Shown in pieces: positions 27,207 through 35,067 of a stretch of 64,000 nt of DNA. The DNA is taken from positions 62,001 through 126,000 of the forward strand of contig WOUZ01000009.1 in assembly GCA_009773165.1 (NCBI GenBank), read 5' to 3'. The notes beneath the pieces were generated by a model that ran no database searches, had not been told where the DNA came from, and saw only the letters and a list, made by a program, of their open reading frames with translations. The position numbers and the translations under genes are program-made. The DNA is from Bacteroidota bacterium (lineage in GTDB: Bacteria; Bacteroidota; Bacteroidia; Bacteroidales; F082). The first letter of the stretch is position 1. Every line of letters starts with the position of its first letter.

Positions 27207-27695
27207 ATGGAAACTGACAAAATCGCTGAGCAGAATTATTTCATGCATCAGGCTGTTGAGCTTGCGAAATCAAATCTTACCACTTTAAAAGGTGGTCCGT
27301 TTGGTGCAATTGTGGTAAAAAATGGTGTTGTTGTTGGCAGGGGTTCAAATAGTGTAACTTCCTTAAACGATCCGACTGCTCATGCTGAAATTATGGCAAT
27401 CCGCGATGCTTGTAGAAATTTAAACAGCTTTCAATTAGATGATTGTGAGATTTATTCATCATGTGAACCTTGTCCCATGTGTTTAGGTGCTATTTATTGG
27501 GCCCGGCCAAAAAAACTTTTCTTTGCGGCAAGTCGTGAAGATGCGGCAGTGGCTGGTTTTGACGATTCATATATTTATCAGCAAATACCGTTACCAACAG
27601 AACAACGTGACCTTCCTACCATGCAATTAGATAACACTGAGGCTAAAAATGTATTTCAATTATGGGTCAATTCTGAACTAAAAACACCCTATTAA
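27207..27695 (+). CDS. Nucleoside/guanine deaminase (cytidine-deaminase fold)
   Basis: The 162-residue zinc enzyme shows TAHAEIMAIRDAC at 58-70 (zinc His59, catalytic Glu61) and SSCEPCPMCLGAIYWA at 84-99 (zinc Cys89 and Cys92). GGPFGAIVVKNG near residue 29 and the C-terminal half match bacterial guanine deaminases of the GuaD type, which turn guanine into xanthine. TadA is the main alternative, but TadA proteins lack the long C-terminal part seen here. It is first of three tightly spaced genes; the sirtuin starts four bases after its stop. Confidence 0.88.
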   Translation: METDKIAEQNYFMHQAVELAKSNLTTLKGGPFGAIVVKNGVVVGRGSNSVTSLNDPTAHAEIMAIRDACRNLNSFQLDDCEIYSSCEPCPMCLGAIYWARPKKLFFAASREDAAVAGFDDSYIYQQIPLPTEQRDLPTMQLDNTEAKNVFQLWVNSELKTPY

Positions 27696-27699
27696 TTAC

Positions 27700-28470
27700 A
27701 TGTTGCAGCAGAATTCCCTTATCAAAGCAGCAGATCTTTTAAGTAAAAGTAGCTTCACCGTAGCTTTTACCGGTGCAGGCATTTCAGTTGAAAGTGGCAT
27801 ACCACCATTTCGTGGACCAGGTGGAATTTGGAATCAATATGATCCTAAAGTTTTGGATCTTAATTATTTCCATTTACATCCCCAAGAATCATGGATAGTT
27901 ATTAAAGAGATATTTTACGATTTCTTTCAAAACATTGAGCCAAACCCAGCTCATAAGACTCTTGCCTTATGGGAAAGTCAAAATAGTGTAAATGTTGTTA
28001 TTACGCAAAATATCGACCACCTGCATCAGAAAGCTGGTTCACAAAATGTGATTGATTTTCATGGCAATGCGCATCGTCTTGTTTGTTTATCCTGTCATTG
28101 GAAAACGGAGGATTTCCAATCACTCCTGAAAAATCTGCCTCCACTCTGTCCAAAATGTGGTGAAATACTAAAACCGGATTTTGTTTTTTTCGGCGAGAAT
28201 ATTCCTCAACTTGCATATCAAAATGCTTTTGAAGCAGCACAAAAAGCGGAAGTATTTATCATTATTGGTACTTCAGGCGAGGTAAGTCCAGCAAATCAGA
28301 TTCCAGTAATCGCTAAGCAAAATGGTGCTGTAATCATTGAAATAAACAATGATAAATCACTTTATACTAACAATTTAACTGACATTTATCTTTCAGGAAA
28401 AGCGAGCGAAATACTCTTAGCGCTTCAACATATCATCAATGAAAATAATAAAAACCATTACCATGCTTAA
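27700..28470 (+). CDS. NAD-dependent protein deacylase, Sir2 family
   Basis: The 256-residue sirtuin has the NAD-binding loop FTGAGISVESGIPPFRG at 23-39, TQNIDHLHQKAG at 102-113, catalytic His121 in DFHGN, and four zinc cysteines (129, 132, 150, 153). FFGENIP and IGTSGEVSPAN complete the NAD pocket. Sirtuins remove acyl groups from lysines and make O-acyl-ADP-ribose. The Tyr/Arg pair that marks desuccinylases is not obvious, so ordinary deacetylation is likelier. It starts four bases after the deaminase and its last codons overlap the hydrolase start. Confidence 0.92.
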   Translation: MLQQNSLIKAADLLSKSSFTVAFTGAGISVESGIPPFRGPGGIWNQYDPKVLDLNYFHLHPQESWIVIKEIFYDFFQNIEPNPAHKTLALWESQNSVNVVITQNIDHLHQKAGSQNVIDFHGNAHRLVCLSCHWKTEDFQSLLKNLPPLCPKCGEILKPDFVFFGENIPQLAYQNAFEAAQKAEVFIIIGTSGEVSPANQIPVIAKQNGAVIIEINNDKSLYTNNLTDIYLSGKASEILLALQHIINENNKNHYHA

Positions 28471-30010
28471 AAAAATCCTAACCACTTTTGCAATTGCCTC
28501 TACCCTTTTGATACATGCCCAGCCAAGTTCGGAACAACTTGCAAATCTCAGGCAATATTATCAAAAAGCCTTGGAAGAATGGAATGTGCCCGGAATGTCA
28601 ATTGCCATCGTGAGTAACGACAGTATTTACTTCTCGCAAGGGTTTGGAGTTACTGATATTCTCACGCTTCAAAAAGTTGATGAACATACGCTTTTTGCTG
28701 TGGCAAGTAATACTAAAGCCTTTACCTCCAGTGCATTGGCAATGCTTGTTGATGAAGGCAAATTACGTTGGAATGATAAAGTTCAGCAATATCTGCCTTG
28801 GTTCCAACTTTATGACCCCTATGTAACCAGCGAAATGTCTGTCACCGATTTGCTTACTCACAGGTCAGGACTTAAGACTTTTTCAGGTGATCTGATATGG
28901 TACGGTAGCAGCTATACAAGGGAAGAAATCATCCGAAAAGCAAAATATCTTAAACCAGCACATGGTTTCAGAGAACAATTTGGCTATTCCAACATCCTCT
29001 ATCTTACTGCTGGTGAGATTATTCCTGCTATTACCGGTCAACAATGGGATGATTTCGTGAAAGAACGCATACTTCTTCCTATTGGCATGAAAAGGTCAAC
29101 TTTGCATGTAAAAGAGCTTGCAAACAGAGATAATATTGCCCAGCCTCATACGTATGTTGACGGCCAATTAAAAACAATTCCCTGGCTTGATTGGGATAAC
29201 ATCGGGCCAGCTGGCTCGTTGATTTCCAGTGCTTATGAAATGGGATTATGGCTTCAAATGCACCTCAATAACGGAATAGTAGGAAAAGACACCCTATTGA
29301 GTTCAAACAGATTTTTTGAAATGCAGAGTCCTCAAACCATAAATCAAGTGAGTATGGGTTCTCAAAAACGTTTTCCAAGTACCCATTTCAAAGCCTATGG
29401 TTTGGGATGGAGCTTAATGGATTATCAAGGGAGAAAAATCGTTTCACATAATGGCGGTTATGATGGAATGATTTCTCAAACACTGTTTATTCCTGAAGAA
29501 AACATTGGATTTGTGATACTTACAAATAGTTTATCCTCTGTTTATTACCCATTAATGTATAAAACCCTTGATGTACTTTTAGAAAACCCAGTAGAAAAGG
29601 ATTGGAGTACTGAGATTCTTTCACTCATTAAAGCAGGTGAACAGCAAGCAAAATTAGCTCAGGAAGCGGAAGAAAAGCAAAAAAAAGAAGCTAACACAAA
29701 ACCATCATTGCCGCTTTCTGAGTATACTGGAATTTATAGCTGTCCTATTTATGATGAAGTTGAAATACTTGAAGAAAAAGGCAATCTTTATTTAAACATG
29801 AAGAAAACTCCAGATTTCCAAGGTCAGATGACTTACTATCAGCATAATACATTTAAAGTTACTTTTCCAGCATCACCTTCTTTACCTGCTGGATTTGTTA
29901 CATTTAACCTTGACAGAAACAGTAAGGTCAGCGCTTTGGAGATATTTATTGATAATCCAGATTTTGACTTCACTGAATTAGAACTGAAAAAGGTTCGTGA
30001 ATCTGAATAA
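28463..30010 (+). CDS. Serine hydrolase, beta-lactamase/DD-peptidase fold, with DUF3471-like domain
   Basis: From ATG 28463 the 515-residue protein has a signal peptide ending near IHAQ (residue 20). The penicillin-binding-fold motifs are all present: SNTK at 82-85 (nucleophile Ser82, Lys85), YSN at 175-177 and HNGG near 330 as the third box. The last 120 residues (YTGIYSCPIYDEVEI and on) look like the DUF3471 lipocalin-like domain. Members are esterases or D-amino-peptidases; few are true beta-lactamases. An in-frame ATG at 28439 would overlap the sirtuin by 32 bases and spoil the signal peptide. The chosen start overlaps it by eight. Confidence 0.88.
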   Translation: MLKKILTTFAIASTLLIHAQPSSEQLANLRQYYQKALEEWNVPGMSIAIVSNDSIYFSQGFGVTDILTLQKVDEHTLFAVASNTKAFTSSALAMLVDEGKLRWNDKVQQYLPWFQLYDPYVTSEMSVTDLLTHRSGLKTFSGDLIWYGSSYTREEIIRKAKYLKPAHGFREQFGYSNILYLTAGEIIPAITGQQWDDFVKERILLPIGMKRSTLHVKELANRDNIAQPHTYVDGQLKTIPWLDWDNIGPAGSLISSAYEMGLWLQMHLNNGIVGKDTLLSSNRFFEMQSPQTINQVSMGSQKRFPSTHFKAYGLGWSLMDYQGRKIVSHNGGYDGMISQTLFIPEENIGFVILTNSLSSVYYPLMYKTLDVLLENPVEKDWSTEILSLIKAGEQQAKLAQEAEEKQKKEANTKPSLPLSEYTGIYSCPIYDEVEILEEKGNLYLNMKKTPDFQGQMTYYQHNTFKVTFPASPSLPAGFVTFNLDRNSKVSALEIFIDNPDFDFTELELKKVRESE

Positions 30011-30250
30011 AATCAGCTATTCCAAAATACTGGATTTTCAAGGTATAGATAAAATTAAGGCACTCAAGTTATTCTTTCATTTCAATTATTAAATAATTGA
30101 TTGATAATGAGTTGTAGATAAATAGCAGCACATATAGCATAAGACCTTTTCCAAATGAAAGGTTAATGATTCAAAAAACTCCTGCAAGTCAGCAACAATT
30201 TCAGTTTAGGATTGTTTACATCTTAGATAAAATTTAAATACAGTAATACT

Positions 30251-30787
30251 ATGAAATCAATCTTAATTATTTTACTTATGACACTGACTTTCGGCCAGTT
30301 GGAAGCACAGAAATCATTTCACGACTTCGTTGTTAAAGATATTGATGGTAAAGATTTTCCTCTTTCATCGCTTAAGGGCAAAAAGGTAATGGTGGTAAAT
30401 ACCGCTTCTAAATGTGGTCTAACACCTCAATACGCCAAACTTGAAAAATTATATAAGGAGTATGGTGGAAAAGGTTTCATCATCATTGGCTTCCCTGCCA
30501 ATAATTTTCTAAGTCAGGAACCAGGTTCAAACGAGCAAATAAAGAGTTTTTGTACGGACGAATACGGGGTTTCATTTCCAATGATGTCAAAAATTTCAGT
30601 TAAAGGTGATGATATGCATCCACTTTACCAATGGCTTACTGAAAAAGACAAAAACGGCCTTGAAGATTCAAGTGTTAGCTGGAATTTTCAGAAATACCTG
30701 ATTGATGAAAATGGCAAGTTAGTTAAAGTGGTGAGTCCAAGGACAGATCCTTTGGATGAAGATATTATTGCCTGGATTAAAGGTTAA
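30251..30787 (+). CDS. Glutathione-peroxidase-family thiol peroxidase, exported
   Basis: The 178-residue protein has a short signal peptide (KSILIILLMTLTFGQLEAQ) and then the glutathione peroxidase fold: NTASKCGLTPQY at 50-61 with peroxidatic Cys55, FPANNFLSQEPG at 81-92 with Gln89, and SSVSWNFQKYLID with the active-site Trp. Most bacterial and plant members have FPCNQF; here that Cys is replaced by Ala and the Gln by Asn. Cys101 is the only other cysteine and may serve to resolve. It would remove peroxides outside the cytoplasm, probably with thioredoxin-like reductants. It is a single gene with a terminator. Confidence 0.92.
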   Translation: MKSILIILLMTLTFGQLEAQKSFHDFVVKDIDGKDFPLSSLKGKKVMVVNTASKCGLTPQYAKLEKLYKEYGGKGFIIIGFPANNFLSQEPGSNEQIKSFCTDEYGVSFPMMSKISVKGDDMHPLYQWLTEKDKNGLEDSSVSWNFQKYLIDENGKLVKVVSPRTDPLDEDIIAWIKG

Positions 30788-30806
30788 TTTCTTTTTAAAA
30801 TACACG

Positions 30807-30855
30807 ATGACAGTTAATTGGTCTAATCTATCGACGAGTTAACTGTCATTTTTTT
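30807..30855 (+). terminator. Intrinsic terminator after glutathione peroxidase gene
   Basis: A perfect 11-bp stem (30807-30817 with 30839-30849), a 21-base loop and seven T. It abuts the stop codon of the convergent SDR gene. Confidence 0.87.
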
Positions 30856-31630
30856 ATCCAAAAATCCCTTTGGCTAATCCGCCATCATGGCTAAATGTTT
30901 GCCCTGTCACATATCGTGAAAGCGGTGACAACAGCCAGCAAGCCAAAACAGCCATTTCATCGGCCTCCCCCATTTTACCAACAGGAATATGCTTTTCAAA
31001 GCTTTCTTTAGCTTCAGCAATGCTAATGTGTTCCATCTCCGCCTTTTTATTAAACAAACGCTGCATGGCAGCTGTATTGTGATATCCAGGAGCCAAAATA
31101 TTCAAGTTCACGTTTTGAGAAGCTATATCCATTGAAAGGCTTTTCACAAAACCCACAACAGCTAGCCTCATTGAATTACTAAGAACAAGATTTTCAATAG
31201 GTTGCTTAACCGAAATGCTTTCAATAAAAACAATCCTACCATAATTTTGACGAGTCATTTTTGGAATTAGTTGTTTCACCAAAGCCACTTTCCATCTTAA
31301 AATAAGACGGTATGCCTCATCCCAATCGGAAAGGTCGGTCTCCATAAACGATTTTGCAGGAGGGCCTCCGGCATTAATTAGGACTCCATCAACAGTGCGG
31401 TTTTGGCACATTTCCAACAACTCTTGTTGCACTGACGGATGGCTAATATCACCACTTAAAGTGATTAATTTTTCAGGGTTGAAGGCCTGAAAAGATTCTA
31501 GAACATCTTTTGAACGGGCAACAGCTAAAACAAAGGCCCCTTCAGCAAGTAATCTTTCGGCTATTGCTCGGCCAAATCCACTTCCTGCTCCGGTAACGAC
31601 AAAGAATCGGTTTTTGAGATCTAAATCCAT
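30854..31630 (-). CDS. SDR-family protein lacking the catalytic tyrosine
   Basis: The 258-residue Rossmann protein has the NAD(P)-binding VVTGAGSGFGRAIAERL at 11-27 and NAGGPP in place of the usual NNAG. Where classical SDRs have Ser...YxxxK, this protein has ESISVKQPIENLVLSNSMRL, with Ser/Met at the Tyr position and no matching Lys. It fits the group of beta-ketoacyl-reductase-like SDRs known to deviate from the cofactor motif and catalytic tetrad. Enzyme activity is therefore uncertain. The C-terminal VTGQTFSHDGGLAKG is normal for the family. A single gene. Confidence 0.85.
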   Translation of the reverse strand: MDLDLKNRFFVVTGAGSGFGRAIAERLLAEGAFVLAVARSKDVLESFQAFNPEKLITLSGDISHPSVQQELLEMCQNRTVDGVLINAGGPPAKSFMETDLSDWDEAYRLILRWKVALVKQLIPKMTRQNYGRIVFIESISVKQPIENLVLSNSMRLAVVGFVKSLSMDIASQNVNLNILAPGYHNTAAMQRLFNKKAEMEHISIAEAKESFEKHIPVGKMGEADEMAVLACWLLSPLSRYVTGQTFSHDGGLAKGIFG

Positions 31631-31644
31631 GGCTTAATTTTTTG

Positions 31645-31652
31645 CAAATTTA
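31645..31652 (-). promoter_or_regulatory. -7 box for the SDR gene
   Basis: On the minus strand TAAATTTG (31652-31645) is a full match to TAnnTTTG, 14 bases before the start codon. No clear -33 element. Confidence 0.4.
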
Positions 31653-31827
31653 ATGGAATAATACTGTTTTTTAATTATCGTTATAAATTCTGACAAGCTG
31701 TTTTCAGCCTTAGAAAAAGACAAAATGAAGTTCTTCAAGGACTTTTTTTTCTTTTAAGATTAAAAAATTCAGAAAAAACCCCGACTTTTGAACTTTATCA
31801 TCTTTGTTAACATAAAATTCATATTCC

Positions 31828-34821
31828 ATGGCTTCTGTCTACTCTTTAATCAAAAGGTATTTACAAAGAGAAATTATATCTCTTGTATTGATTTTATTTG
31901 TATTATCATCACATTCACAAGTAGTTATAAACGAATATTCTGTTTCAAATCTGGCTTCATTTCAGGATAATTACCAGAAATATGAAGATTGGTTTGAGTT
32001 GCGCAATACAGGAGCAACGGTTGTTAACCTCGAAGGTTATTACCTTAGTGATAATCCTGATAAACCGACCAAATATGTAATTCCAGGGGGAGTTAGCATT
32101 CAGCCTGGAGCCTATTTAAGAGTTTGGGCCAGCGGAAGAGATGAATTTAGTGGAAACCATCTTCATACAAATTTCAAATTGTCACAAACAAAAGATGATC
32201 AGGAATTTATTGTTTTAACTTCATCTGACGAGGTAATACTTGATCAGGTTTCACTTTATAAAACCATGAAAGGGCACTCACGTGGTAAATCACTTTTTGG
32301 TAATGATCAATGGGTTGTATATGCCAATCCAACGCCAGGTGCTGTAAATGGTGGCACAACTTATTCAGATTATGCTCCAAAGCCACTAATGAGTCAGGCA
32401 GCTGGTTTTTACCCGAATGCGATAACAGTTGAGCTTAGCACTGAGGATCCTGAACTACAGATTCGATATACCCTTGACGGAAGTGAGCCTACACCTACCT
32501 CCCCTCTATATCTGAACCCTATCCCGATTTCACAGAACACGATTATAAATGCACGTTGCTACAGCAGCAACAGCTCCATTCATCCCGGTTGGCTTGTCTT
32601 TAACAGTTACTTCATCAATACAACACATAGTATGGCTGTAATATCAGCTTCAGCTGCACAACTTGATGATTTATTAAATGGAAATCAATCATTTACCCCA
32701 TTTGGAACGTTTGAATACTTCAACAAAAATGGTGTTAGAACAACTTTTGGTTATGGTGAATATAACGAGCATGGACAGGATTCATGGGTACATGACCAAA
32801 GAAGTATTGACTATATCACACGTGATGAATGCGGTTACAATTACGCTATAAGAGACACCCTTATTCCAATAACTGACAGAAACGAGTTCCAGCGCATTAT
32901 TCTTCGTGCTGCAGGTGATGATAATTATCCCGGAATAGATTCAAGTGCTTTATTACGTGATATGTTTGTTCAAAATACTGCCCAACGCAACGGAATGCAT
33001 TTGGATGTCAGAAAAGGCGAAAAATGTGTATTATATGTTAATGGACAGTTTTGGGGTGTTTATGGAATACGTGAAAAAGTAAGTGATCACGATTTTACAG
33101 AATATTACTATGGTCAGGACAAATACCATCTTTATTTTCTTCAATTATGGGGTGGCAGCTGGGCAGAATATGGCGGTCAGGCAGCGTGGGATGATTGGAA
33201 TGAATTACATGACTTCATCAAGTTTAACGACATGAGTAATCAAGATAATTTTGAATATGTAAAAACCAGACTTGATTACAAAAGCCTTGCCGACTATATC
33301 ATAATTAACTCATTTGTAGTATGTTCTGATTGGATAAACTGGAATGTTGGTTGGTGGCGTGGTACCAATCCTGAAGGCGGTCATCAAAAATGGGGCTATA
33401 TTCTTTGGGACGAGGATGCAACTTTTAATCATTATATTAATTATACTGGCGTGCCCGGAACGCAACCAACTGTTTCGCCTTGCTTTCCTCATAACCTCAC
33501 AAGTGATCCTGAGCAACACATCTATATGCTCAATCGATTGCGAAATAATGCCGAATTCAACCAATATTATATCTCGCGCTACGTTGATTTGTACAATACT
33601 GCATTCAAACCTGAAAGTATGATCAGCTATCTCGATGAGATTGCTGGAAAAATGCAACCAGAAATGCAACGCCATGTTCAACGTTGGGGAGGAACTGTCA
33701 CACGCTGGCAAAGTAACGTTCAGAAAATCAGAAATTTCATTAATGCCAGATACGACTATTTACCGCAAGGACTTAAAAGTTGCAACAACCTTACTGGCCC
33801 ATACAACTATCAGGTCAGTGTTGACCCTCCTGAAGCGGGAACTATCGAACTTAACTCACTTAATTTAGAGACCTTCCCATGGCAAGGTACCTATTTCGGA
33901 GGCCTCAATGTTCAACTGAAAGCCGTTCCTGCAACTTCAAACATTGAGTTTGATTATTGGGAAATTCCTGGTCACGCCATAAATCCAGCAATTAATGCTG
34001 CCGAAGTATATTTTAACCCTGTTCAAAACGCCGGAATAATTGCCCATTTTCGCAATAAGGTTTATGCTGACAGTCTGGTAATTAACGAAATAAACTATAA
34101 TCCCAATGATAATTTCGATCCAGGTGACTGGGTTGAAGTATACAATCCCCACCCCTATCAATTAGATGTTTCAGGCTGGGTATTCAAAGATGAAGATGAT
34201 ACGCATGCTTTTGAATTTCCTCAAGGGACTGTAATGACTGCACATGGATATCTTGTAATCTGCACTGATGGTGAAGCATTTTCAAATTTATTTCCCGATG
34301 TTGATAACTATATAGGTGATACCGGCTTTGGTTTAAGTGGAAGTGGTGAACTTATACGTATCTATAACGACGAAGGAACGCTGATTGATCAGGTAACTTA
34401 TGATGATAATGATCCCTGGCCAAATGAACCAGATGGAGATGGACCTACTCTTGAACTGCGTCACCCGGCTCTTGATAACGCATTGCCAGAAAGTTGGATG
34501 TCGTCGCCTGAACATGGGACACCCGGACAACAGAACAGTCAATGGGTTGGTTTTGATGACTTTACATCATCAACAGGTTTGAAACTTTCTGTAGTTCCAA
34601 ATCCGGTTAGAAATGCAGCAACTGTTACTATCGAAGGTATGCAATCCGTTAAGGCTGGACATCTTTATCTATCTACTATTTTCGGAACGGTTGTTTGGAG
34701 TACAAGTGTAATGAATACCAATAGTATTATGATTCCATTTGAGGCGTTACCTTCAGGAGTATATATAGTTCATTTTGTGGATGCTAATGGCAAAAGTGCA
34801 CAAAAAAGAATTGTTCATTAA
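31828..34821 (+). CDS. Secreted CotH-kinase/lamin-tail-domain protein with T9SS tail
   Basis: The 997-residue protein has an N-terminal signal segment (about 1-31). Domains in order: a lamin-tail domain (30-145; VVINEYSVSN, DWFELRNTG); a chitobiase/hexosaminidase C-terminal-like domain (near 190-260; LQIRYTLDGSEPTP); a CotH kinase-like domain (about 270-640; ALLRDMFVQN, CVLYVNGQFWGVYGIREKV, YILWDEDATFNHY); a second lamin-tail domain (about 745-870; LVINEINYNPN, GDWVEVYNPH); and a T9SS tail (about 910-997). CotH proteins are atypical kinases that phosphorylate secreted proteins; WDEDATF fits their metal-binding motif. A surface role in binding or modifying extracellular material is plausible but not shown. 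It is transcribed alone. Confidence 0.88.
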   Translation: MASVYSLIKRYLQREIISLVLILFVLSSHSQVVINEYSVSNLASFQDNYQKYEDWFELRNTGATVVNLEGYYLSDNPDKPTKYVIPGGVSIQPGAYLRVWASGRDEFSGNHLHTNFKLSQTKDDQEFIVLTSSDEVILDQVSLYKTMKGHSRGKSLFGNDQWVVYANPTPGAVNGGTTYSDYAPKPLMSQAAGFYPNAITVELSTEDPELQIRYTLDGSEPTPTSPLYLNPIPISQNTIINARCYSSNSSIHPGWLVFNSYFINTTHSMAVISASAAQLDDLLNGNQSFTPFGTFEYFNKNGVRTTFGYGEYNEHGQDSWVHDQRSIDYITRDECGYNYAIRDTLIPITDRNEFQRIILRAAGDDNYPGIDSSALLRDMFVQNTAQRNGMHLDVRKGEKCVLYVNGQFWGVYGIREKVSDHDFTEYYYGQDKYHLYFLQLWGGSWAEYGGQAAWDDWNELHDFIKFNDMSNQDNFEYVKTRLDYKSLADYIIINSFVVCSDWINWNVGWWRGTNPEGGHQKWGYILWDEDATFNHYINYTGVPGTQPTVSPCFPHNLTSDPEQHIYMLNRLRNNAEFNQYYISRYVDLYNTAFKPESMISYLDEIAGKMQPEMQRHVQRWGGTVTRWQSNVQKIRNFINARYDYLPQGLKSCNNLTGPYNYQVSVDPPEAGTIELNSLNLETFPWQGTYFGGLNVQLKAVPATSNIEFDYWEIPGHAINPAINAAEVYFNPVQNAGIIAHFRNKVYADSLVINEINYNPNDNFDPGDWVEVYNPHPYQLDVSGWVFKDEDDTHAFEFPQGTVMTAHGYLVICTDGEAFSNLFPDVDNYIGDTGFGLSGSGELIRIYNDEGTLIDQVTYDDNDPWPNEPDGDGPTLELRHPALDNALPESWMSSPEHGTPGQQNSQWVGFDDFTSSTGLKLSVVPNPVRNAATVTIEGMQSVKAGHLYLSTIFGTVVWSTSVMNTNSIMIPFEALPSGVYIVHFVDANGKSAQKRIVH

Positions 34822-34990
34822 CTAAGTATCTGTTATTCTTAAACGAACTGGTTTAAATACGCAAGTATTAATAACTATTTTTGAAATAAGTGGTATTAGG
34901 TAGATACAGGTGATAATACTTATGCGGTTTTGATCTTTGATTAAAGTTCAAAGAATTATTGATTTTCAAATAAAATAAGAATCATAATGC

Positions 34991-35021
34991 TTTGAAATTC
35001 AAGTTTACATTCTTATCTTTG
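34991..35021 (+). promoter_or_regulatory. Consensus Bacteroidota promoter of the PAS kinase genes
   Basis: TTTG at 34991-34994 and TATCTTTG at 35014-35021 are exactly 19 bases apart, the textbook -33/-7 arrangement. This is the cleanest promoter in the window. The ATG at 35068 is 46 bases downstream; an in-frame TTG at 35035 would give a very short leader. Confidence 0.8.
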
Positions 35022-35067
35022 TTGGTGTTCCGGTTTGTCTTATAGCGAATTAAAACTTGTGTTTACA

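Noticed and set aside
28463-30010. Reading the serine hydrolase as a beta-lactamase resistance gene
   Set aside because: The fold motifs are shared with esterases and DD-peptidases, and the DUF3471-like tail points away from true beta-lactamases.
31728-31751. Weak hairpin with long T-run upstream of the CotH gene
   Set aside because: Six pairs including G-U and no plus-strand gene before it; not supported as a terminator.
33310-33711. 133-codon frame antisense to the CotH gene
   Set aside because: Antisense shadow without signal peptide, domain or promoter.
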